Shown: positions 8,243-18,185 of the stretch, piece after piece | Numbering within the stretch: the stretch's first letter is position 1 | Layout: every line of letters begins with the position of its first letter | Source of the DNA: Acerihabitans sp035013185 | Lineage (GTDB): Bacteria > Pseudomonadota > Gammaproteobacteria > Enterobacterales > Enterobacteriaceae | Assembly: GCF_035013185.1 (NCBI RefSeq) | Contig: NZ_JAYGJO010000007.1 | Span: 1 to 64,000, forward strand | Length of the DNA: 64,000 nucleotides | Direction of reading: 5' to 3' | The notes under the pieces: model-generated | What the model saw: only the letters and a program-made list of their open reading frames with translations | Told to the model about the DNA's origin: nothing | Databases searched by the model: none | Program-made: the position numbers and the translations under genes

Positions 8243-9291
8243 AAAGACGCTCCGGATTCACGAAAATGAATATCGCTGACTGCACGTAGGCGATCGCTGG
8301 CTTGTTCCGCGGTCAGATCACGCTGGGTTTCTGCCAGCATTTCATAACCGACCATAAATTTCCGTACTGTTGCCGAACGTAGCAGTGGTGGGTAGAAATG
8401 GGCATGTAACTGCCAATGGCTATGGTCACGTTCAATAAATGGTGCGCCGTGCCAGCCCATGGAGTAAGGGAAAGAGCAGGTAAACAAGTTGTCATAGCGG
8501 CTGGTCAGTTTTTTGATAGCCAGGGCCAGATCGGCGCTTTGTGCAGCGCTCAGTTCGTCGAGCCGAAGCACATGAGCCTTAGGCATCAAGAGGGTCTCGA
8601 ACGGCCAGGCGGCCCAGTAAGGCACCACCGCCAGCCAGTGTTCCGTTTCCACCACCGTGCGACTGCCGTCGTTCAGCTCCATGTGCAGATAATCCAGCAG
8701 GAGTGGGGATCCGTGTTGTTGCAGGTATTCACGCTGCAGGCGGTCTTCACGGTCAGCTTCATTGGGCAGGAAACTGTTGGCCCATATTTGGCCGTGGGGA
8801 TGTGGATTGGAGCAGCCCATGGCCGCCCCTTTATTTTCAAATACCTGGACCCACGGATAGGTTTTACCCAGTTCGCTACTCTGCTCACGCCAGGTTTTGA
8901 CGATAGCTTCCAACGCTGGCAATGATAACTCCGGCAGCGTTTTACTGTGATCCGGCGAAAAACAGATGACCCTGCTGGTGCCGCGCGCGCTTTCGCAGCG
9001 CATTAATGGATTGGCATTTTGTACCGCGTCTGGCGTATCCGTCATCAGGGCGGCAAAGTCATTGGTAAAAACGTAAGTCGTGGTGTAATCGGGATTTTTA
9101 TCACCCGATACCCGGGTGTTGCCGGGGCATAAAAAACAGTCGGGATCGTGTTTGGGTAAGCTTAGGGCTGAGGGTGTTTCCTGCTGCCCCTGCCAGGGGC
9201 GCTTGGCCCGATGTGGCGATACCAGCACCCATTGTCCACTTAGCGGATTATAACGCCGATGGGGATGATCGACGGGATTGAACTGCTGCAT
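8239..9291 (-). CDS. galT: Galactose-1-phosphate uridylyltransferase
   Basis: Transfers UMP from UDP-glucose to galactose 1-phosphate. The 350-residue protein begins MQQFNPVDHPHRRYNPLSG as in E. coli, has the zinc ligands Cys52 and Cys55 (DCFLCPGN) and the active-site HPHGQIW with the nucleophilic histidine near residue 166. The ATG at 9291 is preferred over longer in-frame starts because GGAGA lies 6 bases upstream and the family N-terminus begins there; the frame upstream runs antisense-shifted into galE. galE ends 10 bp before it. Confidence 0.97.
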   Translation of the reverse strand: MQQFNPVDHPHRRYNPLSGQWVLVSPHRAKRPWQGQQETPSALSLPKHDPDCFLCPGNTRVSGDKNPDYTTTYVFTNDFAALMTDTPDAVQNANPLMRCESARGTSRVICFSPDHSKTLPELSLPALEAIVKTWREQSSELGKTYPWVQVFENKGAAMGCSNPHPHGQIWANSFLPNEADREDRLQREYLQQHGSPLLLDYLHMELNDGSRTVVETEHWLAVVPYWAAWPFETLLMPKAHVLRLDELSAAQSADLALAIKKLTSRYDNLFTCSFPYSMGWHGAPFIERDHSHWQLHAHFYPPLLRSATVRKFMVGYEMLAETQRDLTAEQASDRLRAVSDIHFRESGASL

Positions 9292-9301
9292 GTTGTCTCC
9301 T

Positions 9302-10321
9302 TTATTGCGTATAACCGGTCGGGTGCCGGGACTGCCAGCGCCAAGTATCGTTGGCCATATCGTCCAAGGAACGACTGACCCGCCAGTGTAGCTCGCGTGT
9401 GGCTTTTTCAGGTGCAGCCCAATAAGCAGCCAAATCACCCTCGCGACGTGGGGCAAAATGGTAGGGGATCGGTGTTCCGCAGGCTTTGCCAAACGCGGCC
9501 ACGACATCCAGTACACTATGTCCCACTCCGGCACCAAGATTGTAGATATGGGTGCCGGTTTTATCGCGCATCATCTTTAGCGCGGCCACGTGGCCATCGG
9601 CTAAATCCATCACATGAATATAGTCGCGAACACCCGTGCCGTCAGGGGTTGGAAAATCATTGCCAAATATGGTCAGCGACGGGCGACGGCCTACCGCAAC
9701 CTGAGCGATAAAGGGCATCAGATTATTGGGGATACCTTGGGGGTCTTCGCCCATGTCCCCAGACGGATGAGCGCCGACCGGGTTAAAATAGCGTAATAGT
9801 GTGATGCTCCATTCCGGCTCGGCGCGCTGGAGATCTTGCAAAATTTGCTCAACCATCAGCTTGCTGCGGCCATAGGGACTGGACGGCTGTCCGGTAGGTG
9901 AACGTTCATCGTAGGGGATCACCGGCTGATCGCCATAGACGGTAGCAGATGAACTGAATATCAGGTTCTTGACGTTCGCCGCGCGCATGGTTTCGATCAG
10001 TGTCAGGGTGCCGCAAATGTTATTATCATAATAATCAATTGGTTGTTTTACGGATTCACCCACTGCCTTTAGGCCGGCGAAATGGATCACGGCGTCGATG
10101 CTATGTTCGGCAAACAGCCTGGTCAACAGTGCTTTATCGCGTATATCACCTTGATAAAAAACCGGTTTGTGGCCGCCGTTCAAGCGGGCGATGGCATCCA
10201 CTACGCTGGCTTTACTATTGCAGAGGTTATCCAATATAACTGTTTGGTAACCGGCGGCGCAGAGTTGCAGGCAAGTATGGCTGCCAATGTAACCGCTACC
10301 ACCCGTGATCAATATGGACAT
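9302..10321 (-). CDS. galE: UDP-glucose 4-epimerase
   Basis: Interconverts UDP-galactose and UDP-glucose, closing the Leloir cycle and feeding surface polysaccharide synthesis. The 339-residue SDR protein has the NAD-binding GGSGYIGSH at the N-terminus, SSSATVYG with the catalytic Ser and the YGRSK active-site Tyr/Lys pair. It is the first gene of the gal operon; a Shine-Dalgarno AGGAGA precedes the ATG, and a GalR-type operator lies about 75 bp upstream. Confidence 0.97.
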   Translation of the reverse strand: MSILITGGSGYIGSHTCLQLCAAGYQTVILDNLCNSKASVVDAIARLNGGHKPVFYQGDIRDKALLTRLFAEHSIDAVIHFAGLKAVGESVKQPIDYYDNNICGTLTLIETMRAANVKNLIFSSSATVYGDQPVIPYDERSPTGQPSSPYGRSKLMVEQILQDLQRAEPEWSITLLRYFNPVGAHPSGDMGEDPQGIPNNLMPFIAQVAVGRRPSLTIFGNDFPTPDGTGVRDYIHVMDLADGHVAALKMMRDKTGTHIYNLGAGVGHSVLDVVAAFGKACGTPIPYHFAPRREGDLAAYWAAPEKATRELHWRVSRSLDDMANDTWRWQSRHPTGYTQ

Positions 10322-10337
10322 TTAGGTCTCCTGTATC

Positions 10338-10343
10338 ATTATA
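10338..10343 (-). promoter_or_regulatory. Possible gal operon -10 element
   Basis: On the minus strand TATAAT is perfect, but it would place the transcript start only about ten bases before the galE ATG and no good -35 sits 17 bp away. The real gal promoter may be a neighbouring CRP-dependent one closer to the operator. Confidence 0.3.
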
Positions 10344-10396
10344 CGGTTCTAAGTTAGCATGCCGTTTGTCTAAAAAAGGTGATCATGTCGATAAAA

Positions 10397-10412
10397 ATGA
10401 AATCGATTACAC
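10397..10412 (-). promoter_or_regulatory. GalR/GalS operator upstream of galE
   Basis: On the minus strand GTGTAATCGATTTCAT matches the gal operator consensus GTGKAANCGNTTNCAC at every fixed base but the last. It lies 76 bp before the galE start, like the external gal operator of E. coli. Confidence 0.7.
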
Positions 10413-10440
10413 TTGATTTTAGCGCAATGTAATCATCCTG

Positions 10441-10495
10441 CACCAGGCTTAATCTGCAGGGAGTAGCCCTGGTGTAGTGGACCGGTTGAACCGGT
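10441..10495. repeat. Two nested inverted repeats between galE and modF
   Basis: CACCAGG (10441-10447) pairs with CCTGGTG (10468-10474), and just beside it ACCGGTTGAACCGGT (10481-10495) is a perfect palindrome around one base. They may be the modF 3' stem-loops or a protein site; no T-run is present. Confidence 0.5.
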
Positions 10496-10618
10496 GGGAA
10501 AGGGATAATATGGTAGCGTTCTCAACCGACCGAACCGCCAGGCCAGTTAAAGCAACACAATATGGTCTACCGGGCGAATGTAGTGACAGTCATCGGCCCG
10601 GTGGGAGTCGGGTTATAA

Positions 10619-12103
10619 TCAATGGGACAGGGGCGACAACCGATCGGTTTGATAGCGATAAATATCGTCCTGCGGGATAAAGGTTAGCCGGTGGGTGATA
10701 CATGCCGGTGCGTCCTCTGCATGGTGGGATACAAATAACAGTTGGGTATCTCCTTGCCCGATCAGTACATCAATCCAGCGGCGCACCAACTGTCGGTTCA
10801 GCGGGTCCAGCCCCTGCAAGGGTTCGTCTAGGATCAGTAGGGCCGGGTGTTTAACCAGCGCGCGGGCGATCAGCGTCAACCGCTGCTGACCCCACGACAG
10901 GCTATGAAACGGCGTGTCGGCCACGGTGAGTAATCCCAACAATTGCAACCATTGGCGGGTCAAAAACTGCTGGCGTTCCGAGACTGCTTGATATATGCCG
11001 ATAGAGTCGAAAAAACCGGACAAAATGACGCTGCGCGGGCTGGCGCTGACCCGGTAATCCAGATGCAGGCTGCTGCTGACATAACCAATATGTCGCTTGA
11101 TATCCCAAATGGTTTCACCGCTGCCACGGCGGCGGCCAAACAGCGTGAGATCATTGCTGTAGCCCTGAGGATGATCGCCGGTGACTAGATTAAGCAGTGT
11201 TGATTTCCCCGCGCCGTTAGGCCCGACGATCTGCCAGTGTTCTCCTGGTAGCACCTGCCAGTCCAGCCGGTGTAAAATGGGCCGGTCCTGATAGGAAACT
11301 TCCCCTTGGCGTAGGGTAATCAGCGGCGTATCGGCCGGCAGTCGGTCTTTTTGACCCGGTATCTCGGTGTCTGGTAGGCCTATGCCCTGGTCGAGGATTT
11401 CTGCCCGCGCCAGTTGAGCGACCAGGGCTTCCGCCAGCAGCGTGGTGCGATCGCCTGTGCGGGTCAGCATGCAGTCCACCAGGATGCCAACCTTGTCTAT
11501 AAACGAGGGAATATCATCAAAGCGATTGAGCACTAACACCAAGGCCATGGTGTGGTTGGCCAACCCGTGCAACATGTCCGCCAACTGTGTGCGGGAGGCG
11601 ACATCCAGCCCATCGAACGGCTCATCGAGAATCAGTAGATCCGGCTGACCCATCAGCGCCTGACACAGCAGGGTTTTACGGGTTTCGCCGGTGGACAGAT
11701 ATTTAAAGCGTCGTTCTAGGAGGTGTTGAATGCCGAACTGTTGCGCCAGTCGTAGGCATAACGCAGGGTCTTGCTGATCCTGTTGGATGATTTGTCCGGC
11801 AGTACGTCCGGTATCCGTTTCGCTTTCACTGAGCAAATCGGTATTGTTGTGTTGCCATTCGTCGGCTACCAATTTTTGCAGTTGTTCGAAGGAGAGCCGG
11901 GCTACCCGTTGGAAATCACTTTTCCGCTGACCGTCAAGCAGTACCAGATCATCAGTCAGTGCCCGCGCCAACGCCGATTTACCACTGCCGTTTGCACCAA
12001 CGAATGCCCAGCTTTCGCCGGCGTGCAGTTCCAACTGATCAATGTTCAAACGGTGGCTATCGTTTAGCCGAAATGAACCTTGCGAAATATGCAATGACGA
12101 CAT
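10619..12103 (-). CDS. modF: Molybdate-locus twin ATPase ModF
   Basis: A protein of 494 residues with two ABC ATPase domains in tandem, the ModF (PhrA) architecture. Domain 1 has Walker A GANGSGKSA and Walker B LLILDEPFDGLD; domain 2 has GPNGAGKST and LLILDEPLQGLDP, with signature regions LSTGETRK and LSWGQQR. It lacks membrane segments; its role in molybdenum metabolism is not settled, and it is cotranscribed with modE in E. coli. The ATG at 12103 is used, since the codon before it is TTG; AAGGAA is upstream. modE lies 76 bp upstream on the same strand. Confidence 0.92.
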   Translation of the reverse strand: MSSLHISQGSFRLNDSHRLNIDQLELHAGESWAFVGANGSGKSALARALTDDLVLLDGQRKSDFQRVARLSFEQLQKLVADEWQHNNTDLLSESETDTGRTAGQIIQQDQQDPALCLRLAQQFGIQHLLERRFKYLSTGETRKTLLCQALMGQPDLLILDEPFDGLDVASRTQLADMLHGLANHTMALVLVLNRFDDIPSFIDKVGILVDCMLTRTGDRTTLLAEALVAQLARAEILDQGIGLPDTEIPGQKDRLPADTPLITLRQGEVSYQDRPILHRLDWQVLPGEHWQIVGPNGAGKSTLLNLVTGDHPQGYSNDLTLFGRRRGSGETIWDIKRHIGYVSSSLHLDYRVSASPRSVILSGFFDSIGIYQAVSERQQFLTRQWLQLLGLLTVADTPFHSLSWGQQRLTLIARALVKHPALLILDEPLQGLDPLNRQLVRRWIDVLIGQGDTQLLFVSHHAEDAPACITHRLTFIPQDDIYRYQTDRLSPLSH

Positions 12104-12179
12104 CAATTATTCCTTTCTATGCAACTTATGACGTCAGCATCTTAATTTTATCGGTGCATGTCAATTAACTGCGTGGTTT

Positions 12180-12971
12180 TTAGCATAGCGTGGCGATGAT
12201 CACCTGGTCGGCGTTAAAATATGCTGTTACCGGTAGGCCTTCCGACAAATGTTGGCTGGCAGCCGTGCTTTTGTCCAGGGTGGCGCATAATGTTTCTCCG
12301 CCGGAAAGCGCGATCAGCACTTCGACCGAATCGTCACCGGACTGCATGTGCGTCAAGGTCCCTGGCAGAATATTATCGGCCAGCGTGGGGGCTACCGGGC
12401 CGTTGCACACCGATACCCACGGTGCCTTGATGAGCGCCAGAACCTCTTTGCCCGGGACCAGCCCAAGTCGCTCGGCACTTTGCTGTGTCAATGCTACCGC
12501 GAGACGGGTCTGCCCATCGGCCAGCAGGATATCGACATGCTGCTGCACCTGTTGGTGGCTGCGGGTGAGTACGGTACCGAAAAATTGGTTACGGGCGCTG
12601 GTTTGCAAAGAAAAACGGGAGATGGCCGCCAGCAGGCTATCGAGAGGTAGGTTGTCCTCTTGCAGCACGTCAAATGCTTTTTGCTGGATTTGACAGAGCA
12701 AATCGTAAAGTTGCAGCAGCCGCTGCGCATACCGGGTCAGGGTTGCACCGCCGCCACCTTTGCCGCCGGTGGCTCTTTCAACCAGCGTCTGCTCCGCCAA
12801 ATCGTTCATGCTGCTGATCGCATCCCAGGCGCTTTTATAGCTGATCCCTGCCAGTTTGGCTCCCTGGCTGATAGAGCCGGTATGGTGAATTTGTTTCAGC
12901 AAGGCAATGCGCCGGGGATCGGCAAACAGACGTTGCTGGAGTTTCATGGTTAAGAGTATTTCGGCCTGCAT
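12180..12971 (-). CDS. modE: Molybdate-responsive transcriptional regulator ModE
   Basis: Dimeric regulator that binds molybdate and then represses modABC and activates moa and molybdoenzyme genes. At 263 residues it matches E. coli ModE: N-terminal winged helix (SISQGAKLAGISYKSAWDAISSMN, then ERATGGKGGGG), linker, and two C-terminal Mop-like molybdate domains (SARNQFFGTVLTRS; ending NADQVIIATLC). Predicted ModE boxes upstream of modA and of moaA lie in this same window, so the regulon is visible here. Confidence 0.96.
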   Translation of the reverse strand: MQAEILLTMKLQQRLFADPRRIALLKQIHHTGSISQGAKLAGISYKSAWDAISSMNDLAEQTLVERATGGKGGGGATLTRYAQRLLQLYDLLCQIQQKAFDVLQEDNLPLDSLLAAISRFSLQTSARNQFFGTVLTRSHQQVQQHVDILLADGQTRLAVALTQQSAERLGLVPGKEVLALIKAPWVSVCNGPVAPTLADNILPGTLTHMQSGDDSVEVLIALSGGETLCATLDKSTAASQHLSEGLPVTAYFNADQVIIATLC

Positions 12972-13192
12972 ACAATCTGCCTTGTGATGAATGAGTTACG
13001 CTGCGGGGCATCGCCTGGGCTGGTTGCAGCAATTGTCGCCGATCTTGGCCTGGTGGGCAAACCAACCGCTACCGGAAGTGCGTTTTGTGCAAGCAATAAC
13101 ATAAAATGCTTAAATGGCGGTGCCAAAAACTGTTATAAAGAGGAATCAGTATAGCAAAATCCGTAGAGCAACCGCGTTTACGCGAGGTGATG

Positions 13193-13372
13193 ATGATTGA
13201 ATTATTGGAAAGTTTGATATTGGTCGTGCTGTTGGTGCCGGTGGTGATGGCCATCATTTTGGGTTCAATCTACGGCTTGGGCGAGCTGTTTAATCTGATT
13301 TCCACCCTTGGCAAGCCAAAAGGCCGACACGACGAGCAAGACGCTAAAAAAACGGGGCTTGACGTCCGTTAA
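13193..13372 (+). CDS. acrZ: AcrZ, small accessory protein of the AcrB efflux pump
   Basis: A 59-residue single-helix membrane protein matching E. coli AcrZ (YbhT, 49 aa): the segment IELLESLILVVLLVPVVMAIILGSIYGLGELFNLIS aligns over the whole transmembrane helix. AcrZ binds AcrB and alters export of some antibiotics. The tail GKPKGRHDEQDAKKTGLDVR is about ten residues longer than in E. coli. The ATG at 13193 is chosen from several adjacent starts because GAGG is five bases before it. As in E. coli it is divergent from modE, but modA is no longer next to it. Confidence 0.93.
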   Translation: MIELLESLILVVLLVPVVMAIILGSIYGLGELFNLISTLGKPKGRHDEQDAKKTGLDVR

Positions 13373-13703
13373 ACCGGCACTGAGGCGGGCGTGAGGGTTG
13401 CACATATCAGCACCTTCCTCCGCTTTTTTTTTGCAACGTAAATTATGCAGGGTGTAAATAATCATTTATTCACCTCCACAGTAGCAACCTCCCCATGCTC
13501 GCCCTTCACATACCAACAGCCCTTAATGCGCTGATGCCTTGACGCTAAGCGGTATATATTGAGTAAGTGTTTAGTCTTGTACTCTGGTTCGACGCTATAA
13601 AAAAATATAAAATTGACGGAAGGATTTCTTATTCGCATCACCAGATATCATCGGTTTGGTGGACGTCTTTTATAATAAAATAATAGTCTGGAGAAAAGAC
13701 GCT
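13373..13703. other. AT-rich intergenic region between acrZ and the inserted genes
   Basis: 331 bp with no convincing gene. A run of nine T at 13426-13434 follows CCTTCCTCCGC but a matching stem is not clear, so an acrZ terminator is possible and unproven. The 3' part (13560-13700) is very AT-rich and probably carries the promoter of the next gene, including TATAAT at 13671-13676. Confidence 0.45.
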
Positions 13704-14078
13704 ATGAGCCATCAACCCTCATTTAATCAGATCAAAAAAACAATACTTACGCTGCTTGATCACCCTATAACCGCTGGTGATGTCTGTTTAAATACTGCGG
13801 ATAACATCAATTATGATCTTATTTATAAAGAACGTATTGAAAAATTATTTACCGGTTTTAGGGATATCGCCAACGCCATTGATTTGAACGATCAGCAGGA
13901 AATTCATCGTGCGTTATTACAGGCCAAACTGCGTGCCATGTCACTGACCAGTTTTTTTACCGCCCTGGAAGATGATTGTATCAGCCTGCTGTTGCACTAT
14001 CCGCCACCTTCATTGAGCTGCCATACTTCCGCTACCGATGAGGCCTCGGCGACGCATTCCCGGCTCCCTCCGCGTTAG
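13704..14078 (+). CDS. Hypothetical protein, 124 aa
   Basis: Not recognised. The product (MSHQPSFNQIKKTILTLLDH...) is predicted to be mostly helical, soluble, without signal peptide or membrane segment: residues ~5-20, 38-58 and 62-95 form amphipathic helices, while the last 25 residues are Ser/Thr/Pro-rich and look disordered. The gene is more AT-rich than its neighbours. GGAG lies ten bases before the ATG. It sits with ddlA inside the acrZ-modABC interval that is continuous in E. coli, so it was probably gained as part of an insertion or rearrangement. Function cannot be guessed. Confidence 0.55.
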   Translation: MSHQPSFNQIKKTILTLLDHPITAGDVCLNTADNINYDLIYKERIEKLFTGFRDIANAIDLNDQQEIHRALLQAKLRAMSLTSFFTALEDDCISLLLHYPPPSLSCHTSATDEASATHSRLPPR

Positions 14079-14293
14079 CCACGCCCGCAGTAACCCGCCA
14101 ACGCAATGTGCCCAACCACACGCCGGCATATTCCTTCGACGTTCTTAAGGTCATTCGCATAGGTCGGGGCGGTGTCGCGGTTAAACCAAAAAAATAGGTA
14201 ACCGGCGTTAAACCAGGCTTTACTTGCTCTTCACCGGCTAATACTCTGTTGACATTAAAGTGACATTTTACCCTAGCGACCAAAGAGGATGTA

Positions 14294-15403
<1,110 letters not shown>

Positions 15404-15404
15404 C

Positions 15405-15468
15405 CCACCGGTGGTTCATTGAGCCGGTGGTACCGTCCACCGGCGGTTTATTGAGCTGAAGGTCCTGT
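15405..15468. repeat. 32-bp direct repeat after ddlA
   Basis: Two imperfect copies (15405-15436 and 15437-15468) start CCACCGG(T/C)GGTT(C/T)ATTGAGC. The first copy also contains an inverted repeat CCACCGG/CCGGTGG that could act as the ddlA transcript end; there is no T-run. Confidence 0.55.
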
Positions 15469-15562
15469 CCATCGGCGACGGACGACAGCAGCAGCGGTTT
15501 TCCTCGGTTTTTCGGCAAGACGCGGTTACACCTTACAAAAAGTAATGACAAATAGGGTTATG

Positions 15563-15586
15563 CGTTATATTATTTTTTTTATAACG
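15563..15586. promoter_or_regulatory. ModE box in the modABC promoter
   Basis: CGTTATA (15563-15569) and TATAACG (15580-15586) form the perfect inverted ends of a 24-bp site, the same length and ends as the ModE operator of E. coli modA. It ends 17 bp before the modA ATG, so bound ModE-molybdate would block transcription start or elongation. Confidence 0.85.
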
Positions 15587-15603
15587 AATATCACAGGTGA
15601 ACT

Positions 15604-16383
15604 ATGAATACGCAAACTTTCAAATGGATAGCCGGAGCGGTTCTGACCGCTGGACTCAGTTTCCAAGCGTTTTCCGCGTCGGCGGCCGACAAGGTGACGG
15701 TGTTTGCCGCCGCCTCGTTGACCAACGCTATGCAGGACATAGCCAAAAATTACCAACATGACCACAAGGTCGAGATCGTCACCTCTTTTGCCTCATCCTC
15801 CACCTTGGCTCGGCAAATAGAACAGGGCGCGCCGGCCAATCTGTTTATCTCCGCCGATCAGCAGTGGATGAACTATGCGCAAAACAAGCAGCAGATTGTC
15901 ACTGAAACCCGTTATACCCTGCTGGGCAATGAATTGGTGCTGATCGCCCCCAAGAACAGCACGCTGAAACCTTTCAAAATTGATAAGCAGACCGATTGGA
16001 CTGCGTTGCTCGATGGCCATAAATTGGCGGTCGGCGACCCGGATCATGTTCCGGCGGGCATCTACGCTAAGGAAGCGCTGAAAAGTCTCGGTGCCTGGGA
16101 GCAACTGGCGCCGGTTATGGCCAGGGCCAATGATGTGCGTGCTGCGCTGGCGCTAGTCGTGCGCCAAGAAGTGCCGCTGGGCATCGTTTATGGATCAGAC
16201 GCCATTGCCAGCCAGGGTGTCAAAGTGGTGGCGACGTTCCCGGAAGACAGCCACAAGCCGGTTGAATATCCCATGGCGTTAATCAAGGACAATAGCACTC
16301 CAGCGGCCAAAGCGTTTTATGACTATCTTAAAACGCCAGCAGCGGCGGCAGTGTTTAAACAGTACGGTTTTACCCCAAGATAA
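15604..16383 (+). CDS. modA: Molybdate ABC transporter, periplasmic binding protein
   Basis: Captures molybdate (and tungstate) in the periplasm and delivers it to ModBC. The 259-residue precursor has a signal peptide ending near AFSASAADK (residue ~28). The oxyanion-binding elements are visible: VFAAASLTNAM, SFASSSTLARQIEQGAPA with SADQQWM, and DPDHVPAGIYAKEAL. AGGTGA precedes the ATG. It is the first gene of modABC and its stop codon overlaps the modB start by one base. ModE control is indicated by the box just upstream. Confidence 0.96.
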   Translation: MNTQTFKWIAGAVLTAGLSFQAFSASAADKVTVFAAASLTNAMQDIAKNYQHDHKVEIVTSFASSSTLARQIEQGAPANLFISADQQWMNYAQNKQQIVTETRYTLLGNELVLIAPKNSTLKPFKIDKQTDWTALLDGHKLAVGDPDHVPAGIYAKEALKSLGAWEQLAPVMARANDVRAALALVVRQEVPLGIVYGSDAIASQGVKVVATFPEDSHKPVEYPMALIKDNSTPAAKAFYDYLKTPAAAAVFKQYGFTPR

Positions 16384-17069
16384 TGCTGAGCGAGTATGAA
16401 TGGCAGGCGGTGGCCCTGAGTCTGAAAGTCTCTTTATTGGCCGTCGCCTGCAGTTTGCCTTTTGGTATCTTGGTGGCCTGGGTCCTGGTCCGTCGCCGGT
16501 TTCCCGGCAAAGCGCTGTTGGATGGCATTATCCACCTACCGTTGGTATTGCCGCCGGTGGTGATTGGGTATCTGTTGCTTATTGCCATGGGTCGACGGGG
16601 CATTATTGGCTCATGGCTTTACTCGCTGACCGGTTTTAGCTTTAGTTTTAGCTGGCGCGGTGCAGCGCTGGCCTCAGCGGTGGTGGCCTTTCCCCTGATG
16701 GTGCGCGCTATCCGCATGTCGCTTGAGGCTGTTGATTTGCGTCTAGAGCAGGCTGCCCGTACCCTTGGCGCCGGACCGTGGCGGGTATTTTTCACTATTA
16801 CCCTGCCGTTGTCTTTTCCCGGCATCGTGGTGGGTACGGTTCTGGCCTTTGCCCGGTCATTGGGTGAGTTTGGTGCGACCATCACCTTTGTTTCCAATAT
16901 TCCCGGCGAAACCCGTACTATCCCTTTGGCTATGTATACGTTGATCGAAACTCCCGGCGCCGAGTCGGCGGCGGCACGTTTGTGCGTCTTGGCGATTATA
17001 TTATCCCTGGCATCACTGTTGATTGCTGACGGGTTAGCAAACTGGGGACGCAAAAGGCTGGGTGGCTGA
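16383..17069 (+). CDS. modB: Molybdate ABC transporter, permease
   Basis: Inner-membrane subunit of the molybdate importer, 228 residues with five predicted membrane helices. The EAA loop that contacts ModC is seen at EQAARTLGAGPWRVFFTITLPLSFPG. Starts with ATG sharing one base with the modA stop (TAATG) and ends sharing one base with modC (TGATG), so the three are translationally coupled. Confidence 0.95.
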   Translation: MLSEYEWQAVALSLKVSLLAVACSLPFGILVAWVLVRRRFPGKALLDGIIHLPLVLPPVVIGYLLLIAMGRRGIIGSWLYSLTGFSFSFSWRGAALASAVVAFPLMVRAIRMSLEAVDLRLEQAARTLGAGPWRVFFTITLPLSFPGIVVGTVLAFARSLGEFGATITFVSNIPGETRTIPLAMYTLIETPGAESAAARLCVLAIILSLASLLIADGLANWGRKRLGG

Positions 17070-18127
17070 TGCTACAAATCGATATTAGCCAACGGCTGGG
17101 GGACATGACCCTGGAGGTGGCGGCTGACGTACCTGCTCGCGGCATTACTGCTGTCTTTGGCGTGTCTGGTGCCGGAAAAACTTCGTTAATCAATGCGATA
17201 GTCGGCCTTACCCGCCCACAACGGGGCCATGTTATTCTCAACGGCCGTCCCTTGTTCTCCACTGAGCCGCGCATTTTCCTACCGCCAGAAAAACGACGGG
17301 TCGGCTATGTTTTTCAGGATGGCCGGTTGTTTCCGCATTATCGTGTGCGGGGTAATTTGTTCTACGGCATGGCAGCTTCGATGCGTCCGCAGTTTGATGC
17401 CATTGTTGATTTGCTGGGGATTGAGCATCTGCTGGGACGTTTCCCCATCACGCTTTCCGGTGGTGAAAAACAGCGAGTGGCTATTGGCCGTGCCCTGTTG
17501 AGCGCCCCGGAAATTTTGCTGATGGATGAGCCACTGGCCTCGCTGGATTTGCCGCGCAAACGCGAGCTGCTACCCTATTTGGAACGGCTGGCCAAAGAGG
17601 TGGAAATCCCCATTATATACGTAAGCCATAGCATGGAAGAGATCCTGCAACTGGCGGAGCGTGTGTTGATTTTGGATAACGGCAAGGTAAAAGCGTTCGG
17701 TAAACTCGAAGAAGTCTGGGCCAGTCGGGCGCTACGGCCCTGGCTGCCCCGCGAGGAACAAAGCAGTGTGGTGCGGGTTAGTGTGGGTGAACAGCATCCA
17801 GATTATGCCATGACCGCCCTGATGCTGGGTCAGCAACGGTTGTGGGTAAGCCGGGTGCCGTTGCCTGTCGGTACACCGCTGCGCATTCAGGTCGCTGCGG
17901 CGGATATTTCACTGGTTCCGGTGCCCCCTCCGCTCAGCAGCATCCGCAATATATTACCCGCCACGGTGTGCGAATGCCTGACGGTGGGTGACCAGGTTGA
18001 GGTACGTCTGGATATCGATGGTCATACGCTATGGGCGCGAGTAAGCCCCTGGGCGCGCGATGAGCTGGGGCTTAATGCGGGGTTGGCGCTGTATGCGCAA
18101 ATCAAGAGCGTGTCGATTAACCCGTAA
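17069..18127 (+). CDS. modC: Molybdate ABC transporter, ATP-binding protein
   Basis: ATPase of ModABC, 352 residues. Walker A GVSGAGKTS, Q-loop VFQDGRLFPHY, signature LSGGEKQRVAIGRAL and Walker B ILLMDEPLASLD are intact. The C-terminal ~70 residues form the TOBE/Mop-like domain typical of ModC (ILPATVCECLTVGDQVEVRL). Last gene of the operon; convergent with ybhA, 58 bp apart. Confidence 0.96.
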   Translation: MLQIDISQRLGDMTLEVAADVPARGITAVFGVSGAGKTSLINAIVGLTRPQRGHVILNGRPLFSTEPRIFLPPEKRRVGYVFQDGRLFPHYRVRGNLFYGMAASMRPQFDAIVDLLGIEHLLGRFPITLSGGEKQRVAIGRALLSAPEILLMDEPLASLDLPRKRELLPYLERLAKEVEIPIIYVSHSMEEILQLAERVLILDNGKVKAFGKLEEVWASRALRPWLPREEQSSVVRVSVGEQHPDYAMTALMLGQQRLWVSRVPLPVGTPLRIQVAAADISLVPVPPPLSSIRNILPATVCECLTVGDQVEVRLDIDGHTLWARVSPWARDELGLNAGLALYAQIKSVSINP

Positions 18128-18185
18128 AATAGGTAATGCGTCGTAAAACGGGTAACGCGTAAAACCGGTAGCCTGTAAGCTCGGG

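Noticed and set aside
8239..9537. Long galT frame with about 80 extra N-terminal residues
   Set aside because: The extension is galE sequence in another frame; the family N-terminus and a good ribosome site are at 9291.
15405..15500. Short repeats after ddlA considered as a CRISPR array
   Set aside because: Only two imperfect adjacent 32-bp copies without spacers; a simple tandem duplication.
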